Below, piece by piece: positions 55,085-64,000 of a stretch of DNA of 64,000 bases. The translations under genes were made by a program, and so were the position numbers. The notes under the pieces are model-generated. The model was given only the letters and a program-made list of their open reading frames with translations, searched no databases and was not told the origin of the DNA. The DNA lies in NCBI RefSeq assembly GCF_902459465.1, contig NC_047066.1:14387047-14451046 (forward strand), given 5' to 3'. This DNA comes from Asterias rubens. Taxonomy: Eukaryota > Echinodermata > Asteroidea > Forcipulatida > Asteriidae. The stretch's first letter is position 1. Each line of letters starts with the position of its first letter.

Positions 55085-55485
55085 GCTGAAATGAAAATTG
55101 GAAATTGGTATAAAATTCGGTCTATTTGACATTTTGTGCGGTGAATTAGCAGCAGTCACTACACACAATTGGTCCCCGAGCGCTGCGTACGCATTGTACA
55201 CACAGTGTATCGTGTTTGATCGTGGTTGGCCACATGTACAAAACGTTGACTTACAAAGACACTACTTTATTCGCGTAGCCGTTTGTTATTTATCTAAAAC
55301 TCAACTTATTACAAAATGTAATTTTTTTCAATCAGAAACTGCATACAAGTCAAGTTTTAATTTATTTTTGAACATTTTAAACAATATTCGAAGGCTTTAT
55401 TATAAAATATTACTAAAAATATAATTTATTAACTGTGATAAATAAACAAACGACTTTTTCTTCCCGAAAAGAAGCTCAATCCAAG
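55085..55485. promoter_or_regulatory. Shared MLEC / TYW1 upstream region (401 bp)
   Basis: The two start codons face away from each other across this gap. I see no TATA box in a convincing position. The TYW1 half is AT-rich; the MLEC half has CGAGCGCTGCGTACGCA near 55176-55192. A bidirectional promoter is inferred from the layout alone. Confidence 0.55.
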
Positions 55486-58400
55486 ATGGCAGCCTCCGTA
55501 GCAGATATCTGCTTTCTATTTTGGTGTTTTTTAGTTTCCAATTTCTGTGGTTTTGAAGGAGTTTATGCCATCGATAGTGAAAACGAAGGTAGATGAGACA
55601 TATATACATGCACGGAACTTATCAATTTCAGCTTATTATCTTGAAATTTTGTTTTAAAACAATTTATTCTGCCGACAATCAGACAATGTATGCCTATGTG
55701 ATATGACAGTTAAGCAGGCGTAGAGGGCGCTGTTTATATATATTTTGTGTATGTATTTATATTATTATTTTTTATTTTTGGGGTACTGGTTATGATTAAG
55801 TAAAATAATTATGACAATTAACTGAGTTAATTTATTATGATTGGACCCTCTTGGAAAAATTGGGCAAATTTCAATCTTTGATTTAGTTTTTGTAAAATAG
55901 TTTTTGAAAGTTATGATTTGATTACTTACTTGCTCCACCACCTGTGACCTACACGTATGAGTGTTGTGTAATGATTCTCTAATCTAACGCTACTGACCGA
56001 CTCAGTATAAAGTGACCTACGTCTCGTGCTGCCCACCATCCCATAATTTATTCCTCCATGATATGTCATATGACTTACTGTTTACAATACAAACATTATA
56101 ACTACATGTAGTAGTGCACTACATTTTGACACACAGGTAGTCAGGTACCCTCTCTAATCTTGTAGTCTATTGGTTGCAGCAGACTATTTAACTTTAGTCT
56201 GGGTGTCTTTTTAATAAATGTCAGTAACGGAGATCGTCACTTACCCGCTGACCTATCTTGTCACTCTGGAACCAAGTTGTCTAACTGATGCCATGGCCTG
56301 TCAAGGCCAAGCTGTTGTTTCGCCCGTCCGCTTGTCACTGTCAGATGGACGAGTTGTCCGACAGCAAGTTATCTGACGGTTGAGTTGTCTGACATTTCAA
56401 CTGTACATGACTGATAAAGTTGTGATGGTTGATCTTAACCCTAAAATTCTACAATAAGTAGAGGGCCCCAATTTCAAGAAGCTGTTTTAAAAGCAGAAAA
56501 TACTGCTTAGCAAATCTGTTTGGCTAAGCAAAACATGAGTAGAGGACAAGTGGGGATAATCTGCAGTGCTAGTTATCTGTTTCTTCCAAGCAATGTTTTT
56601 CGGCGCTTAGCAAGTTTTTTGTTCTTCTTACCAACCTTTGTAAAACTGGGTTCATTTGTTCAGTCCCAATATCGTACTTTGTGAAGAGTGTTGTTACACT
56701 TGCAGTTTAATGCAAAAGAAGTTATCCCACAGTATGTGTGACATCTTAGCATGGAGAATCATGTTTATACTCGTGTGCAGATCATTCGCTGTTTCATTTA
56801 TCACATTTTAAGCATTCATCGCACTCTTCATAATGTTTTTCTCAAACTTGTAGATATCGACACATTGCAATTCCACTGGGGTAGTAAGTTAGTGACTACA
56901 CTATGGACGTCAGTTCCTTGCTGGTACGGTGTGTCCTTTGTGACGGGTGTGGCTACTCTCCTTATGGTGATACTTTGGTGGAACAAGAATGATAATGTAA
57001 GTAAAACAGGAAAACCAGCAGTCGACTTTATGAACTCTAGGATTTATCCTACCTTGAGTTAGGACGAGTAACCCGTCCTAACTTTAGGGAGGGTTCAATG
57101 CGTCCTAACGTCTATGGATGCAGCTTTTAACTGTCCTTTATCCTAAGATTAATCCCAAGTTAGGAAGAGTTTGTTGAAATCGACGACCGGCTTCTTAATA
57201 ATGGCTTCTTGTAGCGCTCATATCCGTCACCCTGTGACTCTCAAGGCGTTTCAACATTAGGTACATGTATACCAGGGTATGTGGGGCTAAGACTGAGCCC
57301 TACATATACTTAATACTTCATCACAAAGCACCATTTAGGGGGCTTACAAGGTGCTGTGGCTCAATATGCAGCCAATCAAACCAGGAACACCAGGCAGGGT
57401 GGACCCCTTGTCCCTTAGATAAGTGCACTTGGGTTCTTTGATGTGCTTTACACAACATGGGACCAATGGCTCTACGTCCCATCCGAAGGATGAAGCAATC
57501 ACGGTTAAGTGTCTTGCTTTTAAAAGTACACAAGTGTCATGACCGGTACTTGAACCCACACTCTGTTGATCAGAAATACTAGAGCTTGAGTCCGGTGCTC
57601 TTATCCGCTTGGCACGACAGTGGAACTTGTAGTTCAATCAGTTCCATGGAACTTGATATGCTGTTTTTCAAAAAAAGCTCATTGACAAATCTAGGTGTTT
57701 TCTTTGTTCTACAGGAAGTTGAGAATTTTGTGCCAAATGCTGCCCCGAGGAGGCCAACAGAGGGCGACAGAGAGCCGACTCAACAGCAGACATCCCGGGC
57801 CCAAGCAGCCAACCAGAATGGGCGTTTGCTGAAAAAAAGTTCTGAAATCACTTCTGAGAAGAAGGGCAGGCTGAGAGTTTTCTATGGCACACAAACTGGG
57901 ACTGCCAAGGTTAATACCCCCCCCCCCCTCTTAAAGACAGTGGACTCTATTGGTAATGGTATTGGTCTTCTCACTTGGTGTATCTCAAAATCTGCATAAA
58001 ATAATGAACCTGTGAAACTTTGAGCTCAATTGGCCGTTGAAGTTGCGAGATAATAATGAAAAAAAAAACCACCCTGGTCACACAAAGTTGTGTGCTTTCA
58101 GATGTTTGATTTCGAGACCTCAAATTCTAAATCTGAGGCCTCAAAACCAAATTTGCGGAAAATTAGTTCTTTCTCGAAAACTCATCACTTCAGAAGGAGC
58201 CTTTTCTCACAATGTTTTATACTATCAACCTCTCCCAATTACTCGTGACAAAGTGAGGTTTTATGCTAATCATTATTTTGAGTAATTACCAATAGTGTCC
58301 ACTACCTTTAAATCATGTCTTTAGATGGTAGTGGTAGATATCAACTTTTTTTCAAAAGACACTGGACACATTTGGTAATTGCACCTGGGGTGGATTTCAC

Positions 58401-61400
58401 AAAAAGTGAAGACTAGTCTTATCTCAAGTTAGGACAAGTTACTCGTCCCAACTTAGGACTAGCCATACGTATTTCATTACTCCTAAGTTAGGACTAGTCC
58501 TAACTCTATGTGAAATCGACCCCAGTATTCTCAATTGCGTATCCCAACAAATGCATAAAATAACAAATCTGTGGAAATTTGGGCTCAATTGGTCATTGAA
58601 GTTGCAAAAGAATAATAAGAAGTTCTTGGTCAAAAAGCCTTTAGTGCAGCTGGGCCAATAATTTGGAGCAAGCTCTAAAGACTCACCTTTTTCCATGTTA
58701 ATTGCTTTTATGTGCGCTATGATCTGAACACGGGTAGTGCCTTATAAATTGCGATTGTTATGTAATTGGTTTGTTTGTGTTGATCATTCAGAGTTTCGCA
58801 GAGGATCTCGCAAAGGCAGCAACCGCAAGTGGCATGTCTGCAGAGGTCGTTGACCTACTCACCTTTGACCCAGAAAGTCATATTCTTCCAGAGGTAAGGT
58901 CAAAGGTTGATAAGCAGCTTTATAAAATGGGCCTGGGCTGAAGCTAGCCATTAAAAGTAGTAGCGATGTACACAGTTTTGATGTTCTGAGTTGATTTTGT
59001 TAGTAACAGCTTAATGAAGTTGGGCCCTGATCTTGTTATTACTGATAAAAACAAATATTTTTGAAATAATGTATTATAGAATATTTGTTTTCCCCCTAAA
59101 TTTCCCAATTCAGAGTGTACCTCTTTTGTTTGTTACACAGACTGAGGGACTGGTCACCTGCGTCTTCATTCTAGCCACATATTCTGAAGGACTGCCAACA
59201 AAGAGTGCTACCTGGTTCTGTCAGTGGTTGGAGGAATCAACCACTGATTTCAGGGTTCACAAGTCCCTCCTCAAGGGACTAAAGTATGCTGTGTTTGGAC
59301 TCGGAAACTCACTCTATGAAGGCCATTATAATCAGGTAGAATAATACCTAGACCCAGTTAAACTGGGGCGCTGTACTCCTTTTTTCAAAAATGTCATTAT
59401 CGTAATGCAAAAAATTTGAAAAAAAGAAGTACAGCACCCCAGTTTCTGGGTCTAAATAATACCAAGTTTTATTAAGCGCTTATCACAACCGAAGAGCGTA
59501 TCAAAGCGCTTCATTACCCCTGGTCACTGGGCCTTAATCCATTTCTTAAACCATCTCGGCTCCCTGGGGAATATAAAGCCTGTGCAAAAAATGTGCCCTA
59601 TTTGGCTAAATCAAACGCAAGAACCATCTCTGCCCTCACAGGTACCCATTTACCCCTGGGTGGAATTATAGTCAAGTGTCTTGCTCAGGGACACAGTCGT
59701 CACAACCAAGATTCAAACCCACAATCTGCTGAACAGAAACACCAGAGCTTGAGTTCGGTACTCTTATCTGCTCGAAAAAAAAACACCATTTACACTGTCT
59801 TGTCAAAATTAATCCAGGACAGGTAGTTAGATAACAAATATTAGTTTATATGGCTAAAAATTTTAATTTGAGCTCAGATTAGGGAATATTCTTCCTGCGT
59901 TCGGACATATTTGCTACAGATTTTCGCCGATATTTTAAAAACGTGCTCACCATTTATCATATACATTTACAATTTGTATAAAATTAGAACAAGCGAGCGG
60001 TTTCAAAAATCAAAGGTATAGACCGTGTGAACTTTGTTTACAATAGGTGTGACCTTGTACACTCTTTGGCTTTTCTGGCAGGCAAGATACTACACTGGTC
60101 ATATGGAAAAGTTTACAATTTGTGTCATAATTTCCACATCAATCCGAGAGTTATGAAAGTAAAAGCTGGCGTGCCCCCTTTCATCAAATCAAAAGTTCAT
60201 AAGAATTAGACAGTGCAATCTCAATTTTATGTTTTCTTCCATCGGGCTGTGTACAAATCAAACCTGCTGGAAGTTCAGGCTTGGTGGCTCTTTTATAAAC
60301 ATGTGATGTCACAAGTCACATCGTCTGTACTTTGCCGCTACAATGTTGTTGTTGTTGTAAATGTGTGTTTTATAGGTCGGGAAGAATGTAGATAGCTGGC
60401 TCAGCATCCTGAGTGCATCAGCTGTGGTGGAGAGAGGGGAGGGAGATCAGAATGTTGCTGAGAGCAAACATGGAGGTAAATCCCTTTGGAGTTAGTGAAA
60501 TCAAACAAACGAATACTAAGTATTTATAAAGTGCAAATAGAAAAATTGCTAGTGGTGTAGTGAATAAGAAGTGGTTTTAAACAGGCACTGAACACTTCTG
60601 GTAATTACTCAATATATTTATTAGCATAAAAAGCAATGGAGAGCTGTGGATAGTATAAAACATTGTTAGAAACGGCTCCCCCAGAAATAACGTAATTTTT
60701 GAGAAAGGGGTAATTTCTCGGTCAAACATTTGCATCTAATAAAAAACTTGAAGCCATTTTTAGGCATCTGAAAGCACACATTTGTGTGAACGTCAAAACA
60801 TTTGATCCCAAATGCCCCACCTATTAGTTAAAAATATCCTACAGAGAATTTTGCGGACTCTATTCAGCAGATAAGTTATTTATCTACCCAATACATTTCA
60901 TTTCATCATGTGTCACCTCTACAATTTTGCTGTAAAATTTGAACTTTTTGCAGGCGTAGGAGAAGATTTTGCTGCGTGGAAAGAGTCGCTCCTCCAAAAG
61001 TTAACAAGCTCCAGTAAAGATTGCTGTAGTTCACAGGCGCAGTCGTGTGAATGCGGGAAAACAGACGGGGGCTGTTGCCAGGAGACTCAAGACGACAATG
61101 ACGAGGTTGGGGACACCAATTTTCAAAAAACAACTTTCATTCATTTTGTTATTATTACTTTGATTATTCAGGGATGAGATTGTTTAGACTTTAGGCTGAA
61201 TTCAGACTTTTTATGTCGGCTGGGTGAAGAAAATCAGACAATATTTTTTTTCACAAATAAAGAAGTCCTGCTCATTGGTCTACTTCTCTAGTGCTTTGGA
61301 GACTGTTCCCAAAAGCTCCTTGGAATCTATAACCCCAGGGGTTACCAAACAGTAGAAATGCCATCATTTCAACATACCTTTGAATTTGTATCCAAGTTTC

Positions 61401-63794
61401 AGACTTTTTCGTTAGTAATTACTCTGCCCCCGGATTATTGTAATTTATTTGTCATTAAAAACACTTACAAACACAAACATTCAAAGAGAAATAGCACTGT
61501 AAGCAAAATGATAAAAAAGCCAGAGTTATATTATGTTCGGAACTTAATAAGTTAGCCTGTTTTGTCAATTTGGTTATAGCGCTTAGAAACATACATGTAC
61601 ATATTAAAAAGTTTGTAATTATTATTTTTTATTACATGAAGGAATTGTATGATAGTTCCAGTGAAGAGGAAGTCAGTGACGTGGAAGATGCCCAAGATGG
61701 AAGCAGCAAAGTCACAGAGACTAATGGCCTGACTGACCTCGAGGACTTGGGAAAGGTCATGAAGAAAATGAAGAAGGCAAAGGTCAGAGGTCATCTAAAT
61801 ACACAAGATAGATTCTTGTTTGAAGTATAGATTGATGATAAATACAAGTTGTAATGATAGAAACTAGTTGTTATATAGCGCATTTTACAATAACCGTTTC
61901 AATATGCTTTACAATTAGTGCCCGCCTAATTGGGCCAATCAAATTTCTTTAATCTTTCTCAGCTCCCTGGGGAGTGAACAGCTCTGGGCCCAATTTCATA
62001 GAGCTGCTAAGCACGAAAATTTGCTTAGCATGAAATTTCTTCCTTGATAACAACAGGATTACCAACCAAATTTCCATGTGATTTTCAGGATAAGCAAACA
62101 ACTGCTGATTACTAGTAACAAGCAATATGCAACAAACAGAAATTTTGTTGGTGATCCTGTTTTTATCAAGAAAGACATTTCATGCTAAGCAAATTTTTGT
62201 GCTTAGCAGCTCTATGAAATTGGGCCCTGGGCTGCTGTAGCACTTCACAGCAAAAGCACAGGGCACCACGGCAGCTGCTGAGGGTGCTTTGGGTTTATTC
62301 GAGGCCTGCAGAAAGCTCAAATAACAAAGCAGATTCATGTTTTAGAATGATTTTTTATTTGTTTATTTTGTGGTTGGTTGTAGGATGACAGAGCTTCAGC
62401 TAAATCAGCCGAGCCGAGGGAGATGATTACGCCAATGCTAAGAAAAGCACTCACAAAACAGGGTGAGTATAGCACGCAATGTCGCAAAAATATTTTCGTC
62501 TCAGTTTTAGCATGTAAAAGCGTATTAACCAGTTATGGTATGTTATGGTAAAAAACCATCACTGGTTATCTATTTTTTACATGCTAAAAAATGTTTTGTC
62601 TCAGTGAGATGAAAATTATTTTGAGAGTTGTTTTACTCATTTCTCAAAACTACAGCACCGCAGTAAGTAATATTTGATGGGAAGCTTTTTACTATCATTA
62701 TCTTCAAACCGTGTAAGTTAATTGTAAAGCTGTGGACATTTTGTACAAAGAGTACCCAAACCCTTTAAACATGTTGCTACTTTTTGTTTGATTTTGCTTA
62801 TCTCTTTCAGGGTACCGTCTGATTGGTAGCCACTCTGGGGTTAAACTCTGCAGATGGACTAAGGTTAGCATAAATATAAGAAGGAATTGAATCTTTGCAT
62901 GGTGGAAGTATTAGGTGAGGTTTGTGGTAACACCATGTGAAAATCTCGTTTGAGTAGTGTTGAATCTGAAAAAGAACTAGTGTTTGACAACTCAACGTTT
63001 CGATCGTATGCTTTTAATGTCTTCAGGAGAATGCTGAGCTTAGCTTTGTTGCTGGATGCTGCTTAAATACTGCATGGTGTATTTTGGGGATTTGGACAAA
63101 AACTGAACTTCACAAAATTCTCATTATACATGTATCTCAAACTTTGACTAAGTTACCCAGTCTGTACAGATAATATGTCTTGAGGAGTCCAGTCTGTATC
63201 ATTTGAAACCATCAAAACACCAACAGTTTGTTGAACCCCAAATCTGAAAATTTGACCATGCTGGTGTCCTAGGGAAATTATGTATGCCAGGATTCTGTCA
63301 CCAATATGAAGGAGGGTGATTCACAGACAAGAGGGCGCTATAATAATAATAATAATAATACAAAACATTTATAGGGCGCTATACAAAGAACAGAGCGCCT
63401 GACATTAACAAAGGGAGGGCAACATAAGAACAAAAACAAAACCAGACCAACGACATGCTAATATAGAAACAAAAGGAGGAGCAAATTAGGATGGTTCTGG
63501 AAATAAAAATGTCTTGAGGAGGCGTTTAAACACATCCAACGTCGCAGCTTCTCTCAAAACCACCAACATCGTTGGTGACCCTACAATCTGAAATTGTGGC
63601 TACCCTACCCTCGCAGGTATATCTTTTTTTTGTTTAGCATTGGAGCCTCTTATGTACATGTTGTTTTTTCTTTAGAGTATGTTACGTGGACGAGGAGGCT
63701 GCTATAAACACACGTTCTATGGCATTGAGAGTCATCGCTGTATGGAGACCACACCAAGCCTCGCCTGCGCCAACAAATGTGTCTTCTGCTGGAG
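55486..63794 (+). CDS. TYW1: TYW1, S-adenosyl-L-methionine-dependent tRNA 4-demethylwyosine synthase, exons 1-11 (3' end off window)
   Basis: TYW1 condenses N1-methylguanosine-37 of tRNA-Phe with pyruvate carbons, the ring-forming step of wybutosine synthesis. Exons, all joining in frame at GT-AG sites: 55486-55588, 56854-56996, 57715-57909, 58792-58893, 59141-59335, 60376-60475, 60954-61105, 61642-61782, 62384-62462, 62811-62863, 63676-63794 (about 460 codons). Residues 55-77 form a membrane segment. The FMN-binding loop [10 protein letters not shown] is at 138-147, the flavodoxin fold ([17 protein letters not shown]) runs to about 300, a Cys-rich linker lies at 300-325 and an acidic DSSSEEE at about 334. 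[20 protein letters not shown] leads into the radical SAM motif C452-x3-C456-x2-C459. Exon 1 (signal-peptide-like) is the least certain: it has a Kozak ATG and the right phase but no counterpart in human TYW1. Exon 7's donor (GAG|GTTGGG) is weak. The catalytic barrel continues beyond the window. Confidence 0.92.
55589..56853 (+). other. TYW1 intron 1
   Basis: GAAG|GTAGAT to CTTGTAG|. It includes a diverged relative of the GGGCCCAATTTC MITE near 56463-56690 (GCTTAGCAAATCTG, GGCTAAGCAAAAC). Otherwise AT-rich with no gene seen. Confidence 0.55.
57015..57192. mobile_element. Diverged GGGTCGATTTC-type MITE in TYW1 intron 2
   Basis: Repeated and inverted TTAGGACGAGTAACCCGTCCTAA-like motifs and a terminal GTTGAAATCGACG resemble the element nested at 58387-58523. 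Confidence 0.5.
57315..57620 (-). mobile_element. tRNA-Leu-derived SINE, best copy, in TYW1 intron 2
   Basis: Minus strand: AAGAGCACCGGACTCAAGCT, GTGTGGGTTCAAGTACCGGT, CACTTGTGTACTTTTAAAAG, GCTTCATCCTTCGGATGGGA, CCCAAGTGCACTTATC, and a tail near GGTGCTTTGTGATGAAG. Same family as 43022-43275 and the split copy at 44672-45150. Confidence 0.8.
57935..58307. mobile_element. 373-bp MITE with TTAA duplication, 25 bp after TYW1 exon 3
   Basis: TTAA at 57931-57934 and 58308-58311. Ends AGACAGTGGACTCTATTGG and CCAATAGTGTCCACTACCT. Opposite orientation to the copy at 49285-49653. Confidence 0.8.
58360..58625. mobile_element. Relic of the same MITE, split by another MITE
   Basis: GACACTGGACACATTTGGTA is followed by an insert (58387-58523), then CAATTGCGTATCCCAACAAA and TTTGGGCTCAATTGGTCATT continue the host element. 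Confidence 0.65.
58387..58523. mobile_element. 137-bp MITE (GGGGTGGATTTCACA ends) nested in the relic
   Basis: GGGGTGGATTTCACAAAAAGT mirrored by ACTCTATGTGAAATCGACCCC. Inside are several TTAGGACTAGTCC copies in both orientations. Confidence 0.75.
59460..59780 (-). mobile_element. SINE with a tRNA-like head and a different tail, in TYW1 intron 5
   Basis: Minus-strand head AAGAGTACCGAACTCAAGCT and GTGGGTTTGAATCTTGGT, then TCCCTGAGCAAGACACTTGA, and a tail ending GCGCTTTGATACGCTCTTCG and AAGCGCTTAATAAAAC. The tail resembles 3' ends of CR1/L2-type LINEs. Confidence 0.65.
60585..60815. mobile_element. Truncated AGGCACTGAACACTTCTGG MITE relic in TYW1 intron 6
   Basis: GTAATTACTCAATATATTTA, AACATTGTTAGAAACGGCTC and GGCATCTGAAAGCACACA match the first half of 49285-49653 in order. 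Confidence 0.65.
61865..62305. mobile_element. LINE/SINE 3'-end relic split by a MITE, in TYW1 intron 8
   Basis: TTATATAGCGCATTTTACAA and TCAGCTCCCTGGGGAGTGAA lie left of the insert at 61986-62228; TAGCACTTCACAGCAAAAGC lies to the right. The left part resembles the tail of the SINE at 59460-59780. Confidence 0.5.
61986..62228. mobile_element. MITE with long arms (GGGCCCAATTTCATAGAGCT)
   Basis: GGGCCCAATTTCATAGAGCT and TGCTTAGCATGAAATTTCTT are matched by exact or near-exact complements at the right end (AGCTCTATGAAATTGGGCCC). The arms are about 60 bp. No ORF. Confidence 0.85.
62940..63060 (-). mobile_element. Penelope-like fragment with hammerhead-like motif, minus strand
   Basis: On the minus strand: CTCCTGAAGACATTAAAAGC, then ATACGATCGAAACGTTGAG. 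Same CTGAAGA...CGAAACGT frame as at 47264, but the stem between is weak. Confidence 0.5.
63340..63565 (-). mobile_element. LINE/SINE 3' end with ATT microsatellite tail
   Basis: ATAATAATAATAATAATA, followed by TTTATAGGGCGCTATACAAA: in reverse this is the GCGC...TATAAATG(TATT)n end usual for CR1/L2-type elements. It lies in TYW1 intron 10. Confidence 0.6.
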
Positions 63795-64000
63795 GTAAAA
63801 TACCGTCATATCAAGGGATATAAGTTCCTTTACCTATTGACAGACTAACAAAAAATAAACACCAAACAGCACAAGTACAAATTGTACAGACGATAAACTT
63901 GACAGACAAACACGACAGAGGCTAATGTGTTGAAATGCTGTTTCTTGCTTTAACAAGCCCACAAAACGGATGTACACACTGGTGCGATGAAGTAATAGTA

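Noticed and set aside
55098-55424. 108-codon plus-strand ORF upstream of TYW1
   Set aside because: It overlaps the MLEC promoter and ends before the TYW1 start; composition is AT-rich and no family is evident.

Overview
The window is metazoan nuclear DNA: split genes with GT-AG introns, tRNA-derived SINEs, many short inverted-repeat elements and TACATGTA-rich AT-biased spacers. I infer an echinoderm, most likely a sea star, because several MITE families (for example the TTAA-flanked one at 49285-49653) look like repeats I remember from asteroid genomes. That is recognition from memory, not a search result.

Positions 1-41757 are a head-to-tail array of TRIM genes, all on the + strand. Six are intact intronless-CDS copies (5667-7601, 11155-13089, 17987-19978, 24436-26394, 31004-33013, 37595-39589; below G1-G6), and the last codons of another (G0) lie at 1-21. 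Each encodes RING, two B-boxes, a coiled coil and a C-terminal NHL-type beta-propeller. The N-terminal two thirds are nearly uniform; the propeller carries most of the differences, including mosaic segments and two alternative C-termini. Each ATG lies about 20 nt inside an exon that follows a conserved splice acceptor, so a non-coding leader exon and a 5'UTR intron are likely. The spacers are themselves repeated. Two spacer types (A after G0 and G3; B after G1, G2, G4, G5 and G6) carry the same foldback element, and several insertions can be dated by comparing units. G1 and G2 lie in two almost identical 5.49-kb copies.

From 41758 to about 44450 a decayed spacer without a TRIM gene marks the end of the array. 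43000-52100 holds no gene I can recognise. It is a bed of SINEs, a LINE 3' end, Penelope-like fragments with hammerhead-like motifs and MITEs, many nested with readable target-site duplications.

The right part has two conserved housekeeping genes head to head. Malectin (- strand) has exon 1 at 54737-55084 and exon 2 at 52113-52292; its last exons were not found. TYW1 (+ strand) has 11 exons between 55486 and 63794, covering the N-terminal membrane segment, the flavodoxin domain and the start of the radical SAM domain; it runs off the window. Their start codons are 401 bp apart, which suggests a shared bidirectional promoter. Malectin intron 1 contains an element bounded by inverted arrays of a 16-bp minisatellite.

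The strongest candidate for new biology is the TRIM-NHL array: a uniform ubiquitin-ligase module joined to a varying propeller, with signs of gene conversion and recent duplication.
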